DNA of 64,000 bases from Nephrocerus scutellatus (Eukaryota; Arthropoda; Insecta; Diptera; Pipunculidae). The notes beneath the pieces were generated by a model. The model worked only from the letters and a program-made list of their open reading frames with translations. It ran no database searches and had not been told where the DNA came from. This document shows, in pieces, positions 35,101 through 43,415 of the stretch. The translations under genes and the position numbers were made by a program. Position 1 is the stretch's first letter, and every line of letters begins with the position of its first letter. The DNA lies in the NCBI GenBank assembly GCA_947095585.1, contig OX352761.1, positions 50,146,019 through 50,210,018 on the forward strand, read 5' to 3'.

Positions 35101-36123
35101 TGTACAACGCAGTTGCGAAAATACAGACTGATATTCATCATTAACAGTGTTGAGAGTTCTTTTGAAGATCCTCTGAAGGCGTTCTTTAGCCTTTGCTTGT
35201 GAGCATATATTGCCTGAATATTCTCAGGTTGAAAGCGATCCCTGCTAGAGCAAACAGTTTTCTGCCGATCTATGGCTGTGTTCACTGAAGTCTCCAAATT
35301 TTTGATAGCATTATCAATTTCATTATTCTCCAGATTTCTACATGCCGCTGGAATTTAAAGTCCAGCTTCGACTTCTGATCTAAACCGGTTCCAGTTTATT
35401 TTCGTAAAGTTGATGTGTAGTTCAGGTGTTGGGGTAACTTGCACAATTCGCTTATTCAACCTCTCTCGAAGCTCTATGGCCAAATGATCCGAATCACTAT
35501 CATGTGCAAAACAGAAATAATTCCTTAATTGTGGGAATGTTGACGAAATGTGTCGTTGCCAAGAAGAAATATAGCGTGGATGCTGTCCGAGGATATGTCT
35601 TCTGCTGAGGATTTGAATCCAGTCAATCTGCAATGGCCTTTCCTTGATTGTTGCATACTTCATCTTGCCATCGGGTGTGCCTAGCGTTAAAATATCCTCC
35701 AACCACACAGTATGTGTGCCCAGAGGAGATGCCGCAGACAGTTTGCAGATCCCGTTGAATGTTTTCCCTCGTTGCATTACAGTTATTGTACACTGATATT
35801 ACCAACAAGGTCTCAACCTCAACCGACTTTGATGCTGACAGCTGTTGCTTCCATGCTACGCAACCACTGATTTGCACCTTTTCGCCTACCACAGTGTTCC
35901 TGATAAGGACAGCCGTCCCAGAGCAATCACTGCTTTTGTCGATTCTGTGGATGTTGTATCCGTCTGGACTGAATGGGTTTCTCCCTGTGAGATCAGTTTC
36001 CTGTAAAAGAAGAATGTCAGGTATATTAGTTTTAATAAATAATTTTAGTGTAATACGCCTAGCTAACGAATTTATAGAGTTCACATTATATGAGAATATA
36101 CTTATCCTGCTTATTGTGAACAT
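35101..36123 (-). pseudogene. LINE-1 ORF2: apurinic-type endonuclease domain
   Basis: Starts MFTISRISIFSYNVNSINSL, the N-terminal strand of an endonuclease/exonuclease/phosphatase fold. ILLLQETDLTGRNPF follows, with the catalytic Glu, then VVGGYFNARHTRW. After a shift near 35640 the C-terminal block continues DSDSDHLAIELRERL, with the expected SDHLA catalytic His. The domain cuts target DNA to prime reverse transcription. Frames are broken by at least one shift, and the linker to RT continues below 35355. Confidence 0.85.
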
Positions 36124-36413
36124 AATTCACAAATAAGTCGACCCAAAACGGTTGTTTTGGACCTGTCATCAATACTGCTATAATAAGCAGGCACGACTTC
36201 TCTTGCTTTCTGCAAAATTGTGAAAAGGTCTGCTCCAAATAGACTTTCTGTATCGTCGAAGATGTTAGATTTTCCAGTAGATGGTATATTTAGGACATCC
36301 AGTTTAGGATATTTTGCAGAATGTCCAGATTTTAGACAATTTGTGCAGAAGACGTTGTCGTCTTTCTTGTTGTCTACGTTTCTCGGGCATTGGCCAGGTA
36401 AGTGTTCGTCCTT

Positions 36414-36627
36414 TCACTTAACGCATCTGTATTTCATGCCGCAATTGCTTGCTACATGTCCAAACTTTTGGCAGTTTCTGCACTGCGTAATGCCTGCCGG
36501 TTTAAGTTTTTCCCAATGCACCAACTGGTTCATCAGGAGGGTTTTTGAGCAAACTGCTGCCTTATCGCAGTTCTTCTCAAGTTCGACAATAAAATTGTTA
36601 AATTTCCTTCTGGTCCTCTGAGATTTG
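36414..36627 (-). pseudogene. LINE-1 ORF1, C-terminal zinc-knuckle fragment
   Basis: Encodes KPAGITQCRNCQKFGHVASNC, a CCHC knuckle typical of Jockey-clade ORF1 nucleic-acid-binding proteins, then KYRCVK, which begins a second knuckle before a stop. The insertion is 5'-truncated within ORF1, because the target duplication follows immediately at 36628. The ORF1 to ORF2 gap contains more degraded knuckle-like sequence (36310-36400). Confidence 0.8.
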
Positions 36628-36642
36628 ATGGGCTGATGCATC
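36628..36642. repeat. Target-site duplication, right copy of the LINE-1 insertion
   Basis: Perfect match to 33512-33526. Brackets a 3101-bp LINE insertion. The tandem copy at about 39142-39156 carries one substitution. Confidence 0.85.
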
Positions 36643-36699
36643 ATCGTTTTGTAACTGTGCGCGCATGATTACAGTAAGTGATAATTTTTAAATAAATGA

Positions 36700-37030
36700 A
36701 ATGCTTCACTCATCATCTGGTGTTGAACGTGTGATAACTAGTAAAGTTTGTCTAAAATAACCTGCCAATAATATAATAGCATCTCCAAATGTTTGTTGGT
36801 TGCTACGTAAATCTTGCAATATTCGATCCAATGCCTTTAATGATTTCTTGTGTGCCATTGTGCACTCATTCCATATAATAATCTTGCAATGTTGAAGCAC
36901 TTTTGCCATTTCAGATTTTTTCGAAATATGCATGTTGATGTTTCTGTTAGTTGCATTTAAATGTAGAATGTGCCGTAATTCTAGCATCTTAAAAAGTGGC
37001 GACAATTCTAGAAGCCGTTTGGTGTTTATT
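36700..37030 (-). pseudogene. Helitron (Pif1-like) helicase fragment, copy A
   Basis: The 99-residue minus frame encodes NATNRNINMHISKKSEMAKV, then IIIWNECTMAHKKSLKALDR and FGDAIILLAGYFRQTLLVI. This is the Walker B to motif III region of the Rep/Hel protein helicase. The Walker B acidic pair normally reads DE and is NE here. GDFRQ is GYFRQ, so it is likely inactive. Only ~100 residues of a protein usually over 1000 residues long remain. Later copies lie at 39.2, 52.7 and 54.8 kb. Confidence 0.8.
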
Positions 37031-37059
37031 GGTGTTTATTTATTTATTTGCTTAACAAG

Positions 37060-38467
37060 CTTAAGTTAACTTAACCTACAACTTAACCTATTGATTAACC
37101 TATTTTTTTTTATTTTTATGTATGTTTTTTTTTTTCCAACGGGCGGGCCCGAGGGCCCACTGGACTTTTATATATTTTTTTCTTTAATACTACTTAATAA
37201 TAATACTTAACTTAAAGGGGAGAAATGTCAAGGGGAGGTATAAAGGGAATTTAGAAGGGACGATATACTTGAATGGAAATCAAAGGTGTTCTGTGCCTTG
37301 TTAGCCATTCGCAGCATTCTGGACATTAGTTCAAAATAGCCGTAGTTGGTGCGGTGGTGAGGGAGACAAAAGAGCGGAACAGATCTAAGGCTACGTGGGT
37401 TAGTGTGAAGGGAGATCATTTCTAATAGTGCGGGAGAATCGATTGTTCCAGATAATAGTTGGTGTATGAAGAGTATGTCAGCAACTTTGCGTCGTTTTAC
37501 AAGGGTTTGCAAGTTAATCAATTTTAGCCTATTTTCGTAGGGGGGTAGGATATAGTTGTCGGCCCATGGGAGACCGCGTAACGCAAAACGGATGAACCTG
37601 CGCTGCACTGCTTCAATTCTAAGGGAGTGGGTGTCGTGAAATGGAGACCAGACTTGGCTGGCGTATTCAAGCTGTGGTCTGACAAAGGTTCTTTGGACCA
37701 TCGTTTTATGAAACAGAGAGAAGAATTTGCCTTTTGTATAATATGATCGATATAGGAACGGAAGTTGAGCTCCCTGTCACAGATTATACCCAGATCGCAT
37801 ATAGAAGAGACTGAAGGAACTGGATTGTTCCGAAAGTAATAGGTTCTGAGGGGTGGGGGAAGTCGTTTGCGGGAGAACGTAATGGATTGACATTTACCAA
37901 CATTAAGTTCTAAGAAGTTTTTGTCGCACCAGGTGTAGAATGAGTTAAGGTCGTTTTGAAGTAATAGAGAACCGTTGGGGTAGATATTACCTTGATTATT
38001 TTCATATCATCCGCATAAATGGACAGATCTGAGTCTTTTATGATGTCACCAACATCGTTTATTGTTAGGACAAAGATCAATGGACCGAGATGACTGCCTT
38101 GTGGGACACCTGAAGTGGCGTTAATGGGGTCCGAGATTGAGAATCTGAAGAGAACCCTGTACTGGCGCTTCTCGAGGTACGATTTCAGCCATGAAATGAA
38201 AAAGGGTGGAGGGCTTTAAGTTTAAGGTAAATGGTTTGGTGGCATATTTTATCAAAAGCCTTGCTGAATTCGGTAGTGATGACATCCACTTTCTTACTAT
38301 CCTCTAAGGCTTGAAGAGTTTTAGAGACAAATTCGGTGAGTTTAGTCGTAGTGGACCTGCCCTTTAAGAAACCGTGCTGTTGAGGAGAAAATATCGATTT
38401 GCAGTGAAAGTATAGGGAGTCGTAGACAATGCTTTCGAAGAGTTTAGCTATGGGTCGGTAGTTTGAG
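37060..38467 (-). pseudogene. LINE-2 ORF2 C-terminal part, copy A
   Basis: Antisense. The 157-residue frame at 37228-37701 encodes RTFVRPQLEYASQVWSPF, IEAVQRRFIRFALRG and RRKVADILFIHQLLSG, the post-RT tail of a Jockey/CR1-like LINE. Above it, 38185-38467 encodes RT palm sequence (FLKGRSTTTKLTEFVS, VITTEFSKAFDKICHQ). The catalytic box lies in the frame-poor stretch 37990-38130. The 3' end abuts a (TTTA)n tract near 37035-37050. It is cut at the tandem-duplication junction. Confidence 0.8.
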
Positions 38468-38637
38468 TAGTATCCGTCTAGACTGAATGGGTTTCTCCCT
38501 GTGAGATTAGTTTCCTGTAAAAGAAGAATGTCAGGTATATTAGTTTTAATAAATAATTTTAGTGTAATACGCCTAGCTAACGAATTTGTAGAGTTCACAT
38601 TATATGAGAATATACTTATCCTGCTTATTGTGAACAT
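38185..38637 (-). pseudogene. Chimeric frame across the duplication junction: LINE-1 endonuclease start fused to LINE-2 RT
   Basis: One uninterrupted 150-residue frame. The first ~56 residues are the LINE-1 endonuclease N-terminus (MFTISRISIFSYNVNS...NPFSLDGY). They join directly to LINE-2 RT (YSNYRPIAKLFESIVYDSL...KAFDKICHQ). The join coincides with the 38470/38471 border of the tandem duplication, so the fusion is a by-product of it. There is no evidence of expression. Confidence 0.85.
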
Positions 38638-38643
38638 AATTCA

Positions 38644-39488
38644 CAAATAAGTCGACCCAAAACGGTTGTTTTGGACCTGTCATCAATACTGCTATAATAA
38701 GCAGGCACGACTTCTCTTGCTTTCTGCAAAATTGTGAAAAGGTCTGCTCCAAATAGACTTTCTGTATCGTCGAAGATGTTAGATTTTCCAGTAGATGGTA
38801 TATTTAGGACATCCAGTTTAGGATATTTTGCAGAATGTCCAGATTTTAGACAATTTGTGCAGAAGACGTTGTCGTCTTTCTTGTTGTCTACGTTTCTCGG
38901 GCATTGGCCAGGTAAGTGTTCGTCCTTTCACTTAACGCATCTGTATTTCATGCCGCAATTGCTTGCTACATGTCCAAACTTTTGGCAGTTTCTGCACTGC
39001 GTAATGCCTGCCGGTTTAAGTTTTTCCCAATGCACCAACTGGTTCATCAGGAGGGTTTTTGAGCAAACTGCTGCCTTATCGCAGTTCTTCTCAAGTTCGA
39101 CAATAAAATTGTTAAATTTCCTTCTGGTCCTCTGAGATTTGATGGACTGATGCATCATCGTTTTGTAACTGTGCGCGCATGATTACAGTAAGTGATAATT
39201 TTTAAATAAATGAAATGCTTCACTCATCATCTGGTGTTGAACGTGTGATAACTAGTAAAGTTTGTCTAAAATAACCTGCCAATAATATAATAGCATCTCC
39301 AAATGTTTGTTGGTTGCTACGTAAATCTTGCAATATTCGATCCAATGCCTTTAATGATTTTTTGTGTGCCATTGTGCACTCATTCCATCTAATAATCTTG
39401 CAATGTTGAAGCACTTTTGCCATTTCAGATTTTTTCGAAATATGCATGTTGATGTTTCTGTTAGTTGCATTTAAATGTAGAATGTGCC
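38644..39488 (-). pseudogene. Copy B of LINE-1 ORF1 fragment and Helitron helicase fragment
   Basis: Repeats 36130-36974. It contains the zinc-knuckle fragment (38928-39158) and the helicase fragment (39220-39488, KIIRWNECTMAHK). The helicase sequence is interrupted after AATGTGCC by the BEL insertion and resumes at 47042. Confidence 0.9.
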
Positions 39489-40193
39489 TGTTGCAAAGCA
39501 ACAAAGCGGCATCATCAAATTCAAAAGAAAATGCGTCAGCAAATACCAGCAGCAACTCCAATTCATCGAAGAAGAGACTATAAAATATTCGCTGCGTCGC
39601 AATTTTTATCTAATTACACTCCACAAGTCTATCGCATTGCCAGCCCATCCGACACCAAACTGAATCATGCGGGCGACATACTTTGTACGCTATATAAACA
39701 AACACACGGTGGGCAAATGCAAGTATTCATAATCAGCCATGTCATCATTAATTAAATATGCGATGGCATTCGTCGGCATTTCGGGCGTTATATACGGTGT
39801 AAATGAGCTATGGAAGTTCATAGCATGGTACAAATTACTGAACAAATTAAAAGTGTGGAATTTGTTAGATTGGTTTTCGACTTGAGAGTTGGCAAAGCGA
39901 AGAAGGAGTAGTCAGTCGTCATCCAACGTCTACATCAGAACATCGCGCCTTTTCAAGCGTCCGTCATCGAATAAAATCTTCGCCACCGTCCGTCTTCAAT
40001 TAAATATTATCATCAAGTTAATCACTAGTATTAGACAGTACATTATAGAATAAAGAAAAAATTACATAATCAATAGAAGAAGAAGAAAATTGTGTTGTTT
40101 TTTGTTTATATTTAAACGCAGATATCATATTCGAGGGAAGTCTGTCTACAAATTAGCAAATTGCTCTTGGAACCATATTCCAGGCGGCAAACA
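39489..40193 (+). repeat. 5' LTR of BEL-A
   Basis: TGTTGCAAAG...GGCGGCAAACA, 705 bp. Contains a TATATAAA box at 39691-39698 and AATAAA near 40049, consistent with promoter and polyadenylation signals. No coding frame of note. Confidence 0.95.
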
Positions 40194-40194
40194 T

Positions 40195-40213
40195 TGGTCC
40201 TTCGAGCCGGATT
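40195..40213 (+). promoter_or_regulatory. tRNA-Tyr primer-binding site of BEL-A
   Basis: TGGTCCTTCGAGCCGGATT begins one base after the LTR. It is the reverse complement of the eukaryotic tRNA-Tyr 3' end including CCA. This is the site where minus-strand synthesis would be primed. Confidence 0.85.
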
Positions 40214-40274
40214 TAAGGATTTAAGGACTTAAAGATTTAAGGATTTAAGGACTTAAAGATTTAAGGATTTAAGT
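40204..40274 (+). repeat. Short tandem repeat (GGATTTAA/GGACTTAAA) in the BEL-A leader
   Basis: Eight-to-ten-base units built on GATTTAAG and GACTTAAA, repeated about eight times directly after the primer-binding site, the first unit overlapping its end. Confidence 0.85.
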
Positions 40275-40292
40275 GCGCAACGAATTTAATAC

Positions 40293-40605
40293 AACACAGT
40301 GAGTGTTATCCGTATATTCGTCGGTGAACTAATCGACTGATCAACACAGTGAGTGTCATCAGTTTAATACAACACAGTGAGTGTTATTGGTATATTCGTC
40401 GGTGAACTAAACGACTGATCAACACAGTGAGTGTCATCAGTTTAATACAACACAGTGAGTGTTATCGGCATATTCTTCGGTGAGCTTCGACTGATCAACA
40501 CAGTGAGTGTCTTCAGCTTAATATAACACAGTGAGTGTTATAAGGGAACTTCGACTGATCAACACAGTGAGTGTCATCAGCTTAATATAACACAGTGAGT
40601 GTTAT
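40293..40605 (+). promoter_or_regulatory. Nine-hairpin array in the BEL-A leader
   Basis: Nine copies of the core ACAC-AGTGA-GTGT, a 4-bp-or-longer stem with loop AGTGA, start at 40294, 40344, 40372, 40422, 40450, 40498, 40526, 40562 and 40590. Two flank types alternate. One extends the stem with AATAC/ATAAC against GTTAT (up to ATAACAC/GTGTTAT). The other is CTGATCA...TCATCAG, which pairs as an outer stem. Spacings are 50, 28, 50, 28, 48, 28, 36 and 28. The array lies between the primer-binding site and gag, where packaging and dimerisation signals reside in LTR elements. That function is inferred. Confidence 0.8.
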
Positions 40606-40788
40606 CGAGGAACTCTTCAACTGAACCTAACACAAACAACGGAAAGAGGCTGGTACAACGGGGGAGCAACGACCAAAATTCAGGTGTGTGGCAATTTTCT
40701 TTACATTTTTTATAATTTAAAAAAAAAAAAACATAAACCGTCAATCAATTAAGACTTGTGTGTGTGAGTATATCATATTATTGTTGTC

Positions 40789-42339
40789 ATGAGTAAAACG
40801 AAAATGTCCGCGGTAATAGACGCGATTCAGACAATCGCATTAGAGTTGAAGTCTGACTACGAGGCTTATCAAAAGTTAGGTGTGCGAAAACAATCAGTCC
40901 ACATGAATGAGGCGCGGCTGACGAACCTAGAGACCTCGTTTGCAGAAGCGAAAACTTTACACCAGAAAATTGTGGAAGCTCCCAGTGAAGAAGCAAAAAC
41001 AAAATACATGGAAGCTAGCACATTCCATGAATTAAAGGAACTGTTTTTCGCATATCAGTGTGATTTAAAGGAGCAGCTCACAACCGCCGAGAGCCCAAGC
41101 TTCCTCAACAAATCGATGGCCGTATCAAAGATTCCGTCGGTTGAACTAAAGCTCCCTCCGATGACAATCCCCAATTTTGATGGCTCTTTAAATCTGTGGC
41201 CCGAATTCAAGGCTTTATTCGAAAGCCTAGTCGCCAAAAATACTTCAATTTCTGAGGCACAAAAGCTTCAGTATTTAAAGGGCAACCTAAGCGGTGAAGC
41301 AGCGCGTATGTTACGAAACACTGATACTAATTTTGAAACCGCATGGGCTTTGCTAGTGAAGCGTTTTCAAAACGTCCGATTGTTAAAGGACAATCAGTTC
41401 AAGTTGCTGTTCGAGCAGCAGAAAATGTTTCAAGAATCACCTGATGATTTAAAACTGCTTCTTGACACCACAAACGAAGCCAAACAATCTTTAAAAAATC
41501 TTGGTGATTCAATAGATGCATGGGAAGATGTGCTGATTTATCACACAGTACAAAAGCTTCCGTCTACCACTCGCGGTATTTGGGAATCCCACATTGCGAC
41601 GCATGTGGATTATCCAACATACAACACACTAGAGGAGTTCATTTTGATGAGAGCCAGAACACTAGAAGTCATCGGTCAATCCTCGTCAGGAGTAGTTTCG
41701 TCGAAATCAAAGAAATTCACTCCAGATACAGTGCGTACACATAACTCCACAATTTTAAAATGTCCCATGTGCCAAGGGTCACATGCGATCCGAAACTGTC
41801 CCAAATTTAAAGCTCTAAGCCCCGCAAAGAGACAGGACATAGTGAAAAGATATAAGCTATGCTTTAACTGTCTCTATAATACTCACTATACCAGAGCATG
41901 TACAAGTAGCTACACGTGTTATAAATGTAAGCAAAAGCATCATTCGCTTTTGCACAATGAAGCAACAAATTCAACACAGACTAAAGATTTGTGGTCAACG
42001 GGAACAACCCAGTCATCAGCTCAACAAGCAGAATCGTATGCACAAAGACCACAACTCGCTTCACCAGAACAGCCAACTGATTCCACCCAAATGATGTCAA
42101 CATATAGCACTTACTTAGCCGAGGCCAAGACAGTTCAGACTGTGCTTCTCGCTACTGCACTGATTAAGGTAGTCCCGAAAGTTGGCCAACCGGTAGTCTT
42201 GCGTGCTCTTTTAGATCCGGGATCAGAAACATCCCTAATCTCAGAATCTGCTTTCCAATTACTAAAATTGAAAAAAGAGAAGGCCACCGTAATGGTTCTG
42301 GGAGTCGGAGGAACGAACACGGGGGTCTCCAAACACTAA
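40789..42339 (+). CDS. gag-pol: BEL-A Gag and protease, 516 residues
   Basis: Starts MSKTKMSAVIDAIQTIALEL with a helical N-terminus. The capsid-like region follows (DUF1759 type: LPPMTIPNFDGSLNLWPEFK, LQYLKGNLSGEAARML, AWALLVKRFQNVRLL). Then come three zinc-binding segments (CPMCQGSHAIRNC, CFNCLYNTHYTRAC, CYKCKQKHHSLLH) near residues 325-385. The aspartic protease has LLDPGSETSLIS near residue 475. A TAA at 42337-42339 ends the frame soon after the protease site. The same frame then continues open into pol, so this stop is most simply a premature nonsense codon in what is normally one gag-pol frame. Confidence 0.9.
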   Translation: MSKTKMSAVIDAIQTIALELKSDYEAYQKLGVRKQSVHMNEARLTNLETSFAEAKTLHQKIVEAPSEEAKTKYMEASTFHELKELFFAYQCDLKEQLTTAESPSFLNKSMAVSKIPSVELKLPPMTIPNFDGSLNLWPEFKALFESLVAKNTSISEAQKLQYLKGNLSGEAARMLRNTDTNFETAWALLVKRFQNVRLLKDNQFKLLFEQQKMFQESPDDLKLLLDTTNEAKQSLKNLGDSIDAWEDVLIYHTVQKLPSTTRGIWESHIATHVDYPTYNTLEEFILMRARTLEVIGQSSSGVVSSKSKKFTPDTVRTHNSTILKCPMCQGSHAIRNCPKFKALSPAKRQDIVKRYKLCFNCLYNTHYTRACTSSYTCYKCKQKHHSLLHNEATNSTQTKDLWSTGTTQSSAQQAESYAQRPQLASPEQPTDSTQMMSTYSTYLAEAKTVQTVLLATALIKVVPKVGQPVVLRALLDPGSETSLISESAFQLLKLKKEKATVMVLGVGGTNTGVSKH

Positions 42340-43415
42340 GTATCCTTCACGATAAATTCATGTATCAATAACCAATTCAAATTACATATAACAGCATTGA
42401 TTCTACCTAAGGTCACATCTGATTTGCCAATGAGAAATATTCAGAGTGCTGACTGGAATCACCTCCGAAGTCTGCAATTAGCAGATCCGACTTTTAGTAA
42501 ACGAAGCAAAATCGACATCTTGCTTGGTGCAGACGTGTTTCCATCAATCATTCTGGAGGGTATCGTGAAGGGTACACCGGGCACGCCTATGGCTCAAGAC
42601 ACTGAGTTAGGTTGGGTGTTGTCCGGTGGTGTTCTCCCGACAAATAATTCGATAACATCTCTTCACATTACCGCTGAGGATCAAGATGTAGACAAAATTC
42701 TTTCGAAGTTTTGGGAACTAGAAGAAATAGCAAAGAAGTCGTTGCTTTCACCAGAAGATAAACAGTGTGAATTACACTTTTGTCGAACTCATCAACGTCA
42801 GGCTGATGGGAAATATGAGGTTCAGCTCCCATTCAAGGAAGGAAGGCGACCCCCAATCGGACGATCGTACAACTCAGCGAGGATAAGATATCTGCAATTG
42901 GAGAAAAAATTCCATTCCAATAAATTTTTCCATCAGGAATACAAAAAGGTCATTGATGAATATAAAGACTTGGGCCATATGACAGAGATAAATACCATGT
43001 CGTTGGGAGACCACTATTTCGTTCCACACCACGCGGTCATAAAAGAATCCAGTTCCACCACGAAAATGCGAATTGTATTTGATGCATCTTGCAAAACGTC
43101 AGATGGTACGTCACTAAACGACCATTTACTCGTTGGTCCAAGGTTGCAAGACGACATATTCGAACACGTCACTCGATTTCGAAAACATAAGGTCGCATTT
43201 ATAGCCGACATCAATAAAATGTACAGGCAAATTCGGGTGCCTCCAAATGATTCGGCTTATCAACTCATCTTGTGGAGAGATAAAAATGACGAAGATATAA
43301 AAGCGTACCGTCTGAATACCGTCACCTTTGGCACGGCTGCAGCACCATACTTGGCTGTTCGCACATTGCAACAACTGGCTACAGATGAACGAGACGACTA
43401 TCCGCTGGCATCGAA
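42340..43415 (+). pseudogene. pol: BEL-A Pol N-terminal part: protease tail and RT (in frame with Gag)
   Basis: Same frame as Gag. LPKVTSDLPMRNIQ and DILLGADVFPSIILEG form the protease/RT linker, and ELGWVLSGG is a BEL-typical block. RT has YFVPHHAVIKESSSTTKMRI, VFDASCKTSDGTSLND, VGPRLQDDIFEHVTRFRKHK, FIADINKMYRQIRVPP with the first catalytic Asp, and TVTFGTAAAPYLAVRTL. After DERDDYPLAS the frame is lost; the conserved continuation lies one frame over. Confidence 0.9.

Larger units (their letters stand above)
35957..38470. repeat. 2514-bp tandem duplication, copy A
   Basis: Everything here recurs 2514 bp downstream, for example the LINE-1 ORF1 fragment (36414 versus 38928) and the helicase fragment (36706 versus 39220). 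Copy B begins at 38471 with TATCCGTCT and continues to about 48555, interrupted by the BEL insertion (39489-47041). Protein translations of the copies are nearly identical, so the duplication is fairly recent. Copy A lacks ~18 bp near 38450 present in copy B. Confidence 0.93.

Noticed and set aside
36220..36621. Plus-strand 133-residue frame, repeated at 38734-39135
   Set aside because: Antisense shadow of the LINE-1 ORF1 zinc-knuckle sequence; its two identical copies come from the tandem duplication.
40293..40605. Possible CRISPR-like or palindromic bacterial repeat array
   Set aside because: It lies between a primer-binding site and gag of a BEL element; intervals are themselves repeats, and there are no cas genes.
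42337..43415. Programmed stop or frameshift for Gag-Pol expression in BEL-A
   Set aside because: The stop follows the protease site and the shift lies inside RT, not at a Gag-Pol border; no slippery sequence seen. Treated as lesions.
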